Shown here one piece after another: positions 6,208 to 15,245 of a DNA stretch of 15,485 nucleotides. The position numbers and the translations under genes are program-made. The notes under the pieces were generated by a model, which saw only the letters and a program-made list of their open reading frames with translations, was not told the DNA's origin and ran no database searches. Position 1 is the first letter of the stretch, and every line of letters begins with the position of its first letter. This DNA is from Bacillota bacterium (GTDB taxonomy: Bacteria; Bacillota; Bacilli; Bacillales_A; Planococcaceae), in the NCBI GenBank assembly GCA_023405135.1, contig JAEXYZ010000016.1, forward strand, positions 1 through 15,485, in the 5' to 3' direction.

Positions 6208-7653
6208 GTGAAAAAAAGATGGTCATTGTTATTATCAGTACTTTGTGCAAGTCTTCTTATTTCAGCATGTTCTGCTGCCGATGCAACGCAAGGAACAACT
6301 GAGAGAGAAGCAATTAGTGTTAAAGTTGTAACTGCAACTAAGCAATCTTTGGATGCAATTTCTAGTCTATCAGGTACCCTACAACCATATGAGGAAGTGG
6401 ATTTAACTTTTCAGTTAGCAGGTATTGTTGAAAACGTTGGAGTTGAAATTGGTGATAAAATTTCGGATGGTTCTGCTTTAGCAAACTTAATCGACACTGA
6501 CTACCAATTACAGATCGATCAAGCTAATAACACAGTTTCACAAGCAAAAGCTTCCGTTACAGCTGCTGAGGCTGCAGTTAAATCTTCTAGTGCTTCTATT
6601 GATTCTGCTAAAGCGAGTCTAGCTGCAGCAAACGCGCAAATTAATAGTGCACAAGCAAGTCTTGATGCAGTCCTAGCTGGTGCTCGTAAGCAAGAAAGAG
6701 CGCAGGCAAAACTTGCAGTGGATAATGCACAAAAAGCTTTTGAAAATGCAAAAACAAATGCAGAACGAATGAAGGCTTTATTAGATGGAGGTTTAATTTC
6801 AAAACAAGAATATGAAAGTGCTGAATTAGCCCTATCAAATGCTAAAACAACTTATGAATCTGCAAAAGAATCATATTCATTACTTGAAGAAGGTGCAACA
6901 GATGCGCAAATAAAACAATCTAAAGCCTCTGTTGAATCTGCAAAAGCGAATAAAACTCAAGCAAATACAGGAATTAGCCAAGCAGATGCTGGTAAAGCAC
7001 AAGCAATCGCATCTAAAGAACAGGCTGAAGCTGTCTATAATCAAGCTCTAATTAGCAAACAGCAAGCAGAAGAAACTTTAGCAAAAACTATTCTAAAAGC
7101 ACCAATGACAGGTGTTGTTTTAAATAAGCTCGTTTCTAATGGTGATTATGTATCTCCAGGTACACCGGTTTTAACAATTGGTGATACAAGTCAATTAAAA
7201 GTACTTCTACCTGTTCCTGACAGTGAAATTAAGGAATGGAAAGTTGGTGATGAAGTAAGTGTCACGTTATATGACGAAGTAAAAACAGGGAAGGTAAACA
7301 TCATTTATCCTGAAACTAATGATGGTACTGGAACAGTAAGTGTTGAAGTCGTTATTCCAAATACAAATTCTGAATGGCTTCCTGGACAAATTGTGAAAGC
7401 AAATCGAATTGAAAGTGATAATAAAGGAATTCTTATTCCAATTGAAGCTGTTATAAGTAACGGCGTAAAACCTTATGTTTTCAAAAATGAAAATGGTGTT
7501 GCAGTAAAAACTGAGGTCGAAACAGGAGATATGGTAAATAACAAAATCCATATCATAAGTGGTTTAGTTGAAGGAGACGAAGTAGTAGTTAGTGGTGGAA
7601 CATTGCTGCTTGATGGTGACCCGTTAAAAGTTAGCGGGGGTAAAGATAAATGA
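6208..7653 (+). CDS. RND efflux periplasmic-adaptor-type lipoprotein (membrane fusion protein)
   Basis: A 481-residue HlyD/AcrA-family adaptor partnering the RND pump encoded next. The signal MKKRWSLLLSVLCASLLISAC ends in a lipobox (LISAC), so Cys21 is lipidated and the mature protein is tethered outside the membrane. Two lipoyl half-motifs (about 60-98 and 296-325, including LKAPMTGVV) flank an alanine-rich coiled-coil hairpin of ~190 residues (about 100-295). It contains repeated heptad-like AxA/SAKAS patterns. Beta-barrel and membrane-proximal parts follow (VLLPVPDSEIKEWKVGDEVSV and on). The GTG start at 6208 has AGGAG at 6194-6198. Its stop overlaps the pump's start by 4 nt (ATGA), showing coupling. 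Transcription likely begins from 6022-6050 under the two operator-like sites. Substrate unknown. Confidence 0.92.
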   Translation: MKKRWSLLLSVLCASLLISACSAADATQGTTEREAISVKVVTATKQSLDAISSLSGTLQPYEEVDLTFQLAGIVENVGVEIGDKISDGSALANLIDTDYQLQIDQANNTVSQAKASVTAAEAAVKSSSASIDSAKASLAAANAQINSAQASLDAVLAGARKQERAQAKLAVDNAQKAFENAKTNAERMKALLDGGLISKQEYESAELALSNAKTTYESAKESYSLLEEGATDAQIKQSKASVESAKANKTQANTGISQADAGKAQAIASKEQAEAVYNQALISKQQAEETLAKTILKAPMTGVVLNKLVSNGDYVSPGTPVLTIGDTSQLKVLLPVPDSEIKEWKVGDEVSVTLYDEVKTGKVNIIYPETNDGTGTVSVEVVIPNTNSEWLPGQIVKANRIESDNKGILIPIEAVISNGVKPYVFKNENGVAVKTEVETGDMVNNKIHIISGLVEGDEVVVSGGTLLLDGDPLKVSGGKDK

Positions 7654-10600
7654 TTGAGTATTTAGTTAAAAAACGCAAAATCACCATTCTATTCTTCGTA
7701 ACATTGTGTTTATTTGGGGTCTTTAGCTTTTTTGGGTTAGCAAAACAAGAAATACCAGACCTAGTAATAAGCCAAGCAATTGTTACAACACCTTATCCTG
7801 GTGCTACACCAGAAACTGTAGAACAGACTGTGACTAGTGAACTTGAACAAAAAATTAAAGAGCTTGATGGAGTTGATACTATTACATCTACTTCATCTGA
7901 AGGAATGTCTTCCATCGTTGTTACGCTTGAACCTAGCGCTGATCCAGAAAAGTCATGGACAGAGCTTCGTACAAAAGTACAAGATGCACAAGCCTCTCTG
8001 CCCGTAGATGCAAATCAACCAATTGTTAATGATGATTTAGTAAGTACTTTCATTAGTTCCTATGCTGTTACTGCAGATGACCCAGAACAATTGAAACAAT
8101 TAAATCAACTAATGGATTCATGGAAAGAGCAAATTCGTACATTAGAAGGTATTGAGGATGTTACAATATCGGGTCTTCCTGATCAAGAAATACGTATTGA
8201 ATTAGATACGCAAAAAATGCAACAGTTTAATGTAACATGGGGACAAATATCATCTGCTATTAGTTCACAAAATGATTTAGTACCAATTGGTGATATTGAT
8301 TATGAAAATCGAAACTATCAGCTTCGAATTCAAAACGCTCAAAATTATGAAATACTTAAAGATATTGTTATTACAAGAACACAAGAAGGCTTCCCGGTAT
8401 ATTTAGATCAAGTTGCAAAAGTTGAACTTGCTCATACGGAAAGTACATATTACTCATACGTCAATGGTAAACCTTCTATTTCAATGAGCATTAGTGCAAA
8501 AACAGGAAGTGATGTACCATCTGTTCATGAAGTAGTTGTAGATCAAATGAAAAAGTTAGAAGAAACATTGCCAGAGGAATATCATTTAGAATTACTTTAT
8601 GCTCAAAATGATACGATTGATAAAATGTTCCATAACTTATCTAAAGAATTAATTATTGCAATGGTTGCGGTAATTATCGTTTGTATGATGGGATTAAACT
8701 TAGTTACTTCTTCAATTGTAATGTTAGCCATACCATTATCAATCGCAATCGGTTTATTGTTCCTTCCTCTATTTGACATTACTTTAAACCAAATGACAGT
8801 TATTGGGATAATCATCGTACTTTCCTTACTCGTCGATGATGCAATCGTTGTTAATGAAAATATTGAACGGCGATTGTCAGTCTTAAAAGAGTCGCCTTTT
8901 GTTGCGGCTGTAAAGGGTACAAAAGAAGTTATTATTTCCATTATCACAGCAACATTAGCTACAATTTCTGCCTTTTTACCGCTAATGTTCTTACCAGGGG
9001 ATATGGGAAAATTCATTAAACCTATCCCCCTAGTTATTACCGTTGCTTTACTAGCATCGATGGTGATGTCATTAACTATCGTACCTATCTTCCGTCACTG
9101 GAATGAAGGACGAAGAAAAAAACAAAAAGAATTTTCAAAACCAGCTGGATTCTTAGGTAAGCAAATTGAGAGCTTAAACCACCTATACTCTGGTAAATTA
9201 ATGAAAAAAGTGGTTGAAAAACCTTTTAAAATTGCTTTAATTGGATTACTTATTGGTACTGCTGGTTATGGATTGGCTCCATTTGTTAAGGTAGAATTAT
9301 TCCCAAAGGCGGAAGATGCACAATTCACAATTGACATTACTATGCCTACAGGAACATCCCTTAAAGAAACGAATCGTATTGTAAATGAAGTGGCAGATTG
9401 GGCTAAGGAACAACCAGGCGTTACTAAAGTATCTTCAGCTGCTGGTGGTGCTGCTCCTCAATTATTCAATAGTATGGGTGCAGGCTCAGGTGCCAATGTT
9501 GGACAAGTGTCTGTTTTAGGTGAGGACGGTCAGTTTGATATTGAAGGAACGATATCTGAATGGAACGATTACTTTAAAGGAGCATATCCGGGTCTTTCCA
9601 TTACAACATCATCCATGTCCGCTGGTATTAGTACGGGTGCCCCAATCTCGATTCGCTTAACAGGACGGGATATAGATACACTTCGTAACATTACAGAAGA
9701 AGTAAAAAATATGATTGCTGAAACAAACGGCACAATGAATATTACCGACTCAGCAGGTACTGCCCGCTATTCACTTGAATTTGAAGTGAATAAAGAAGCA
9801 ATGGATCAAAATCTAGTTACTTATTCTAATTTAACAACAACCCTTCGACTAATTAGTCAAGGTTTAACAGTGACAAGTTTTGATACTGGTAATGAAGTTT
9901 ATGATATTAAACTTTATTTAGAAAAACCTGAAGAAGATCCAACTGTATTATTCCAAAGATTGAGTGTGACAAGTGCAAATGGTAAACAAATACCGTTAGC
10001 ACAACTTGTATCATTGAAACCAACTTTCACAGTTCAACAAATTTCACATTATAATTTGGAACGCTCAATTACTGTAGAAGCTGACGTGATGGACGGTGTT
10101 ACAGCAACAGAAGCAATGCAAAAAATCTTGCCAAAGCTAGAAAGCATGAACTTACCAGACGGATATAAGTGGTCTATCGGTGGTGAGACAGAGCAAATGG
10201 CGGAATCCTTCACAGACTTAGGGAAACTGTTTGTCGCATGTATTATTATAATAATCATTTTAATTACTATTCAGTTTTATTCCCTTTCAATACCTGCAAT
10301 TATCTTAACAACTGTTTACCTAGCTGCAAGTGGTGGGATTATTGGTATGTTCCTAACTAGAACTGCAATCGGTTTTATGTCCGTAATCGGTATAACTGCA
10401 TTAGCTGGTATTGTTGTTCGAAATGGTATTGTATTAATCGAGTTTATAGAGGATGCAAGAAAAGAAGGTATGAATTTAAAAGAAGCTGTTTTAAAAGCAA
10501 CAGAAGCCCGCTTCCGTCCTATTTTATTAACAGCTGCTGCCGCGGTTTTAGGGCTTTTACCTGTAGCATTAATTGGAGACATTCTATTTAGACCAATGGC

Positions 10601-10739
10601 GATTACAATTGTATCTGGTGTATTGTTCTCTACAGTTTTAACATTATTTGTTGTTCCATCTTTATATATGGTTATTGCCCAATGGAAAAATAAACGTCAA
10701 CAAAAAAAATTACAAAAAAAGAATCTTGCTGAAAATTAA
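7650..10739 (+). CDS. RND-family multidrug/lipid-type efflux transporter (AcrB/SwrC-like)
   Basis: A 1029-residue proton-driven RND pump, full length for the family. One membrane helix (~12-30) leads into a large outside loop, then a helix bundle (~333-480) and the mirrored second half (loop ~555-850, helices from ~855). The proton-relay acidic pair is Asp396-Asp397 in LLVDDAIVVNENIER of helix 4. At the position matching the helix 10 lysine of AcrB the sequence reads VVRNGIVLIEF, i.e. Arg-Asn, a form that differs from Gram-negative pumps. The closest known relative by style and regulator context is Bacillus YerP/SwrC (surfactin self-resistance), which fits export of an amphipathic compound; the actual substrate is not visible. 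The start overlaps the adaptor stop. A hairpin follows at 10755-10782. Confidence 0.94.
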   Translation: MIEYLVKKRKITILFFVTLCLFGVFSFFGLAKQEIPDLVISQAIVTTPYPGATPETVEQTVTSELEQKIKELDGVDTITSTSSEGMSSIVVTLEPSADPEKSWTELRTKVQDAQASLPVDANQPIVNDDLVSTFISSYAVTADDPEQLKQLNQLMDSWKEQIRTLEGIEDVTISGLPDQEIRIELDTQKMQQFNVTWGQISSAISSQNDLVPIGDIDYENRNYQLRIQNAQNYEILKDIVITRTQEGFPVYLDQVAKVELAHTESTYYSYVNGKPSISMSISAKTGSDVPSVHEVVVDQMKKLEETLPEEYHLELLYAQNDTIDKMFHNLSKELIIAMVAVIIVCMMGLNLVTSSIVMLAIPLSIAIGLLFLPLFDITLNQMTVIGIIIVLSLLVDDAIVVNENIERRLSVLKESPFVAAVKGTKEVIISIITATLATISAFLPLMFLPGDMGKFIKPIPLVITVALLASMVMSLTIVPIFRHWNEGRRKKQKEFSKPAGFLGKQIESLNHLYSGKLMKKVVEKPFKIALIGLLIGTAGYGLAPFVKVELFPKAEDAQFTIDITMPTGTSLKETNRIVNEVADWAKEQPGVTKVSSAAGGAAPQLFNSMGAGSGANVGQVSVLGEDGQFDIEGTISEWNDYFKGAYPGLSITTSSMSAGISTGAPISIRLTGRDIDTLRNITEEVKNMIAETNGTMNITDSAGTARYSLEFEVNKEAMDQNLVTYSNLTTTLRLISQGLTVTSFDTGNEVYDIKLYLEKPEEDPTVLFQRLSVTSANGKQIPLAQLVSLKPTFTVQQISHYNLERSITVEADVMDGVTATEAMQKILPKLESMNLPDGYKWSIGGETEQMAESFTDLGKLFVACIIIIIILITIQFYSLSIPAIILTTVYLAASGGIIGMFLTRTAIGFMSVIGITALAGIVVRNGIVLIEFIEDARKEGMNLKEAVLKATEARFRPILLTAAAAVLGLLPVALIGDILFRPMAITIVSGVLFSTVLTLFVVPSLYMVIAQWKNKRQQKKLQKKNLAEN

Positions 10740-10754
10740 TAGTATAGCAGAGGT

Positions 10755-10796
10755 GGTGTTCCTGAACGTTTTTCAGAACACCCCTTCTTCTTAATA
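10755..10796 (+). terminator. hairpin after the RND pump, likely (partial) terminator
   Basis: GGTGTTC (10755-10761) pairs with GAACACC (10776-10782). After a bulged C the stem continues with TGAA/TTCA, giving 11 bp in all. A T-rich tail (CCTTCTTCTTAAT) follows. It lies between the pump and the TetR gene and may cut down read-through into the regulator. Confidence 0.6.
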
Positions 10797-10812
10797 CTAG
10801 AAAGGAGATTAA

Positions 10813-11700
10813 ATGTCGAAAAAAGAAAAGATTATACAAGTTGCAAGTACTCTCTTCTGTGAAAAAGGATATGAATATACTTCAGTCGATGAAATTGCTA
10901 AGGAATGCGGTATTTCAAAAGGCTCATTCTATAAAAATTTCCCTTCAAAGGAAGACTTATTAATAGCAATATTTGAAAAAATGCCTGGCGATTTAGAAAA
11001 ATTATTACAGAAAATTCATAGCTCAAACTATGAATCTCACTCTCAAAAGCTATCCGACTTTATTACAATTGCTCTTGAATACATGCTTCATGATAAAGTG
11101 CCTTTTTATTTCGATACCACTACTTTATATCCAGCATTAATGAAAAAAAACTTACAAGGGAAAATTAACAGCATTGTCTTAGAAATTAATCTTTACTTGA
11201 GAGAATTCCTTCAAGATCTTTATGGTAAACAGATTAAAAATTACGAAGGAGATTTAATCTTTTTATTAAAAGGTATTATTTTTCAATTTATTCATTCATA
11301 CCGGTTTTTACCAAACGTAGACCTACAAAAAGGTGCGGCGTTTATTGTCTCGATTTTTGAAATAATCGTCCATGGATTAATTGAGAAAAAACCAAACCCC
11401 CTTATTAGTCCTGATTGGGACGTAATTGAAATACTTAATAAATTTAATAGCCCTCTTAATAAAGGTTTGAGAATACAAAATATTTTAGAAAAAATAGAGC
11501 ATGAGATTAATTCCTCCTCTATCATTACTAACCAAAAAGAACAGTATATAAAAGCGGTTTCACTATTAGCCGACGAGTGTACACACCCAAAACCAAAGGA
11601 ATTTTTAGTAAATGCACTTATCACATATTTAAAAACTTTACCCAATACCGAAATTTATTGTGAAGAATTATTAATTGAAATAAGTAATAATGTGAATTAG
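10813..11700 (+). CDS. TetR-family transcriptional regulator (YerO-like)
   Basis: A 295-residue regulator. The N-terminal DNA-binding domain (about 4-50) has the TetR helix-turn-helix: TSVDEIAKECGISKGSFYKNF at 23-43, with KEDLL following. The rest is helical and larger than the usual ~190-220 residues. This extended C-terminus recalls Bacillus YerO, the regulator beside the RND gene yerP. The ATG at 10813 has AGGAG at 10803-10807. It lies 73 nt after the RND pump on the same strand, so read-through could give feedback. The natural role is repression of the efflux promoter through the operator-like pair at 6060-6134, with a pump substrate as inducer; that link is inferred. No operator copy or convincing promoter is seen right before this gene. 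Confidence 0.9.
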   Translation: MSKKEKIIQVASTLFCEKGYEYTSVDEIAKECGISKGSFYKNFPSKEDLLIAIFEKMPGDLEKLLQKIHSSNYESHSQKLSDFITIALEYMLHDKVPFYFDTTTLYPALMKKNLQGKINSIVLEINLYLREFLQDLYGKQIKNYEGDLIFLLKGIIFQFIHSYRFLPNVDLQKGAAFIVSIFEIIVHGLIEKKPNPLISPDWDVIEILNKFNSPLNKGLRIQNILEKIEHEINSSSIITNQKEQYIKAVSLLADECTHPKPKEFLVNALITYLKTLPNTEIYCEELLIEISNNVN

Positions 11701-11784
11701 AAGTTTTATAACAATTTAAACATAAAACTGAAATTTAATCATGAGCTCTTCTAGTAAGTGAGTATCATTAATAAATAGAAAATT

Positions 11785-11820
11785 AAACGGCTTTAATCTC
11801 TTTAGGTTAAGCCGTTTTTT
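11785..11820 (+). terminator. strong intrinsic terminator after the TetR gene
   Basis: AAACGGCTT (11785-11793) pairs with AAGCCGTTT (11809-11817), extended by a T run to 11820. It ends plus-strand transcription between the convergent TetR and XRE-cupin genes. On the minus strand the tail (AATTTTC) is weaker, so it may serve both directions to a degree. Confidence 0.85.
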
Positions 11821-11853
11821 GTTTCTTGTTATAATTTCTATCATCTTAAAAGT

Positions 11854-12414
11854 TTATTTACTAATACGATTTGAATCAATAACAAGATAATAATGACATT
11901 CCTCTTTTGAAAGGTTTATAAATCGATGGGATAAGTCTGCTTCAAAGTAGATTGAATCGCCTTTTTCCAATAGATATTTTTCCGGTTGGCTTCCTAATTC
12001 TATTTGTAATTTCCCTTGTGCAACATAAATGTATTCTTTAACACCACTTTCATGCGTAGGGAAAACTCCAGTTTCTTGCATCGGAGGGATAATATTTAAT
12101 ATAAACTCAATTCCTTTAGACGGAAATGAAGGAGATAAAAGGTGTCTCTCAACACCTGTAGATTCATCTTTATATATTAACCGTTTTTCAGAACGAATCA
12201 CATAAACTTCTTTTTTTTGCTGTTCACCTAATAAATAAGAAATGGTCACTTCTAATCCTTCCGCAATTTGGGAAGCTACTTGAATTGAAGGATTTTTCTC
12301 CCCTCTTTCAATCATTGATAACATTGATTTACTAACTCCAGAACGGGATGCTAATTCTTCTAACGTTAAACCTTGTTTTTTTCTTTCTTTTTTTATGTTA
12401 TAACCAAAATCCAT
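11854..12414 (-). CDS. XRE-family transcriptional regulator with C-terminal cupin domain
   Basis: A 186-residue two-domain regulator. Residues ~5-62 form a Cro/C1-type helix-turn-helix (LTLEELASRSGVSKSMLSMIERG, then NPSIQVASQIAEGLEV). Residues ~110-180 form a cupin beta-barrel (HESGVKEYIYVAQGKLQIEL, then GDSIYFEADLSHRF) that usually binds a small effector. The ATG at 12414 is preferred: GAGG lies upstream at normal spacing. The in-frame GTG at 12435 sits inside the operator palindrome and has no ribosome binding site. It is divergent from the lactate-permease-like gene, with the palindrome pair between them, typical of a local regulator of an uptake gene. The effector is unknown; given the neighbour, a carboxylate is plausible. 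A terminator shared with the TetR gene lies at 11785-11820. Confidence 0.9.
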   Translation of the reverse strand: MDFGYNIKKERKKQGLTLEELASRSGVSKSMLSMIERGEKNPSIQVASQIAEGLEVTISYLLGEQQKKEVYVIRSEKRLIYKDESTGVERHLLSPSFPSKGIEFILNIIPPMQETGVFPTHESGVKEYIYVAQGKLQIELGSQPEKYLLEKGDSIYFEADLSHRFINLSKEECHYYLVIDSNRISK

Positions 12415-12429
12415 ATTACCCGCCTCAAA

Positions 12430-12466
12430 TTCCACTATAGTGGAAAATAATTCAATATAGTGGACT
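12430..12466. promoter_or_regulatory. palindromic operator pair in the XRE/permease divergent region
   Basis: TTCCACTATAGTGGAA (12430-12445) is a perfect 16-bp palindrome. A second, degenerate copy is centred 20 bp further on (12450-12465), with the right half TATAGTGGA conserved and the left half altered. Both lie between the two divergent starts, just upstream of the XRE gene. This is the expected binding region for the XRE-cupin dimer; about two helical turns separate the centres. No clean -35/-10 pair could be assigned. Confidence 0.65.
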
Positions 12467-12523
12467 TTTATTAAATCTTATTAAGAAGAAATGTATAAAA
12501 CAAGGATACAAGGGGGAATTTTT

Positions 12524-14003
12524 GTGCTATATTTTATTGCACTTTTACCGATTTTAGGAGTTTTCGTCTTTTTATTTTTCCTTAAACAAACTACTTTACG
12601 TGCGGGGATGTTTTGTTATTTATTAACATTGCTCGTTACTTTGTTTTATCCAATGTTTAATCTTTTCACAGAAAATATAATAATATCCTCTCTTAAAGGT
12701 ATTCTTATAGCATTTATAGCTGCATACGTTCTCTTTTTTGGTATTCTACTTTTTCATTTAATGAACTGTATCGGTGGAATTCAATCGATAGCATCAGCTA
12801 TTTCCCAAGCAACGAATGATCGTATCCTTCAAGTAATAACTGTAGTAGTTGGTTTGTCACCTCTTCTCGAATTAACAAGTGGTTTTGGTATTGCATTTAT
12901 GATTGTTACACCGGTTTTTATGCATTACAATTTTCCCCTGTAAAAGCCGTGTTATTAGGTCTCGTTAGTTTACTTGCTGTTCCTTGGGGTGCATTAGCAA
13001 CTGGAACAGTTATAGGAGCAGAACTAGCAAGTGTACCACTTCAACAATTAGGAATAGGAACAGCTATTATAAGCATACCGGTTTTTGTTTATTTTATCGT
13101 AATTGCAGTTTTCATTGCTGGAGGAATACAGGGATTAAAATTGAAGTGGAAAGAAATAGTTTTATTTTCTACTACATTTTCGATTTCTATTTCTCTCTTT
13201 AATTATTTTGTAAGTGTTGAATTGGCAGAGATATTAAGTTCATTAATTACAACTGGAACTGGCTTTTTATTGATAAAGTTTCGAAAGAACCATTCAATTT
13301 GCTTACAAGAAAATGTTCCTACCATTAGTTTGCTAAAAGCTATTAGTCCGTATCTAATCCTAACCATTCTCATTTTCTTAACGAGATTATGGTCACCCTT
13401 TAGAGATTTTTTAATGGCTTATGGTGTTGTTAACATTCCATCACTATCTTTTTCAATAGCATTACTTTATTCACCAGGATTTTGGCTATTTGTAACTTGT
13501 ATACTAGCCGTTCTTATCTTTAAAATTCCTAAAATTTTAGTCATCCAAGCGTTAAAAAGGACCATTGTTCAATGGGTTCCCTTTATGATTTCAACTTCAG
13601 CTTTTATAAGTATTTCTGAAATGATGGCCAATGCTGGAATGATAGCTACATTAGCAAATGTAGCTGCATTAATATTCGGAACAAGTTTTTTTTTATCTCT
13701 CCTTTCATTAGTGCTGTCGGTGGTTTTCTTACAGGTAGTAATACAGGTTCAAATGCAATGTTTATTAAATTACAATCGCAAACTGCCTTACAGGTCGGGG
13801 TATCTAATGATGTCCTAGTATTTTCTCAAAATGCTAGTTCATCTCATTCGACGATGGCAAATCCTGCTAGAGTAGCATTAGGGGCATCCATGTGTGGAGT
13901 TAAATCAGAGGAAAATAAATTGTTGAAAAGTATTTCTCTTATAGTATTAGGGGCAATTTTAGTAATTACCTTTACTTTAATAATCTGGATGACTTATATG
14001 TAG
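12524..14003 (+). pseudogene. lactate permease (LctP)-family transporter, broken by two frameshifts
   Basis: A membrane carrier of the L-lactate permease family, probably for lactate, glycolate or a similar carboxylate. The start is GTG 12524 with AAGGGGG just upstream (12510-12516). Frame 1 ends LELTSGFGIAFMIVTPVF then stops at 12943. The next segment continues in another frame (SPVKAVLLGLVSLLAV) from about 12934 to the nine-T run at 13686-13694. The last part continues in a third frame (GGFLTGSNTGSNAMF, then SQNASSSHSTMANPARVALGAS) to TAG 14001-14003. Adding one base at each break restores one ~493-residue protein, slightly shorter than the usual ~500-560. Both breaks are single-base losses in or next to homopolymers. 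This is real decay, phase variation, or sequencing error. Many hydrophobic helices are seen throughout. It is controlled, by position, by the XRE-cupin regulator. Confidence 0.85.
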
Positions 14004-14023
14004 GTTCTTATCTAGTAGCGAAC

Positions 14024-14069
14024 AATAAAAAGCAGTCAAAAGTTCGATTTTTATCGATCTTTCAACTGC
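14024..14069 (-). terminator. intrinsic terminator between permease and acyl-CoA dehydrogenase
   Basis: A 17-bp imperfect stem (14 of 17 paired) spans 14032-14069 with a TTTT loop. On the minus strand it is followed by TTTTTATT (14024-14031), a proper T run, so it terminates transcription from the acyl-CoA dehydrogenase side. On the plus strand the tail is not T-rich, though the hairpin may still slow the permease transcript. Confidence 0.75.
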
Positions 14070-14114
14070 GTTATTGTCATGGGATATGTTTTCTGACAAA
14101 AAATGAAAGTATGA

Positions 14115-14213
14115 TTATTTGATAAATGTTGCAAGTGTAATGGAAGTCGTATCAATAGTTTCGGGGGCTACTTGTACGGCTTCCTCTTATAATTTATTAA
14201 TTTCATAGTCTTT
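14115..14213 (-). pseudogene. short coding remnant downstream of the acyl-CoA dehydrogenase
   Basis: Minus-strand reading gives a protein-like tail (EEAVQVAPETIDTTSITLAT...FIK) ending in TAA at 14115-14117. Just before it an in-frame TAA (14187-14189) interrupts LFKDYEINKL. It looks like the C-terminal end of a lost gene, but the family is not recognised and the stretch is short enough to be chance. The rest of 14004-14273 holds no gene I can see. Confidence 0.3.
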
Positions 14214-14273
14214 GAATAATTATTTCGATTCCTGTAATTACGGAATTGGGGGAGAAATAATTTTCTATTCAAA

Positions 14274-15245
14274 CTAATAAGATTTAGGCATACCTAAAAC
14301 ATTTTGACCTAGAAAAGCAAGAATCATATTGTTGTTCACAGGGGCTACTTGGTACATACGTGTTTCACGGAATTTACGTTCGATATGATATTTATCGACA
14401 AACCCGTAGCCACCAAATGTATTTAGACAAACATTTGCAGCTTCCCAACTGGCTTCTGATGTAAGAAGTTTTGCCATATTTGCCTCTTCACCGCATTTCT
14501 CGTTTGCATCGAATTTACGCGCTGCCTCATAACGTATTGCATCCGCAGCTTTTACAGTTGCATATGCACGAGCAATTGGATATTGAACACCTTGATTTTG
14601 GCCAATTTGACGATTAAACACGACACGTTCATTGGCATAACGAACTGCTTGATCAATAAAGAAGTATGCATCTCCAATAGCTTCAGCAGATAATAAAATA
14701 CGCTCAGCATTCATACCATCTAATACATATTTAAATCCTTTTCCTTCTTCTCCAATCAAGCTTTCAAAAGGGATTTTCATATTTTCGTACCATACTTGAT
14801 TCGTTGCGTAGTTAAACATTGCACGCACCTTTTCTGATTTAAATGCCCCAGGTTGTTTTTCACGGATGTCACGTAAGTCGATTAAAAACAAACTTAACCC
14901 TTGTGATTTCTTTTCACCTACTTGATCAATTGGTGTCGTACGTGCTAATAACATTAACAAATCTGTTTGAAGTACGCGACTAGTCCAGTTTTTATGACCA
15001 TTAATGATATAACCATCTTCTGTTTTTTCTGCAAAAGTTTCAATTGCAGAAGTATTGGAACCTGCTTGTGGCTCTGTTACTGAAAAGGCTTGGAATCGAA
15101 TTTCACCAGCGGCTATACCTGGTAAATATTTTTGTTTTTGCTCTTCAGAACCGTGTTTTAACAAAGCTCCCATTGTATACATTTGTGCGTGGCAAGCAGC
15201 TGCATGCCCTCCTGAACGATGTATTTCTTCTAGAATAATACTCGC
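14274..15245 (-). pseudogene. acyl-CoA dehydrogenase, N-terminally truncated
   Basis: A flavin-dependent acyl-CoA dehydrogenase, catalysing alpha,beta-desaturation of an acyl-CoA in fatty-acid or branched-chain catabolism. Coding sense continues upstream of the internal ATG at 15182 (EEIHRSGGHAAACHAQ) to about 15245. There the reading abruptly changes to transposase sequence on the other strand. Visible domains are the middle beta domain (QAFSVTEPQAGSNTSAIET, then INGHKNWTSR) and the C-terminal helical domain (FNRQIGQNQGVQYPIARAYA, FGGYGFVDKYHIERKFRETR). About 323 residues remain of the usual ~380-390, so the N-terminal helical domain is lost. No start codon or ribosome binding site is suitable, so it is likely inactive, unless the contig is misjoined. 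A terminator follows at 14024-14069. Confidence 0.8.

Noticed and set aside
12415..12435. GTG start at 12435 for the XRE-cupin gene
   Set aside because: It falls within the perfect palindrome and lacks a ribosome binding site; ATG 12414 has GAGG upstream and begins just before the helix-turn-helix.
12491..12523. ATG 12491 as start of the permease
   Set aside because: No ribosome binding site precedes it; GTG 12524 has AAGGGGG at proper spacing and starts directly with the first hydrophobic helix.
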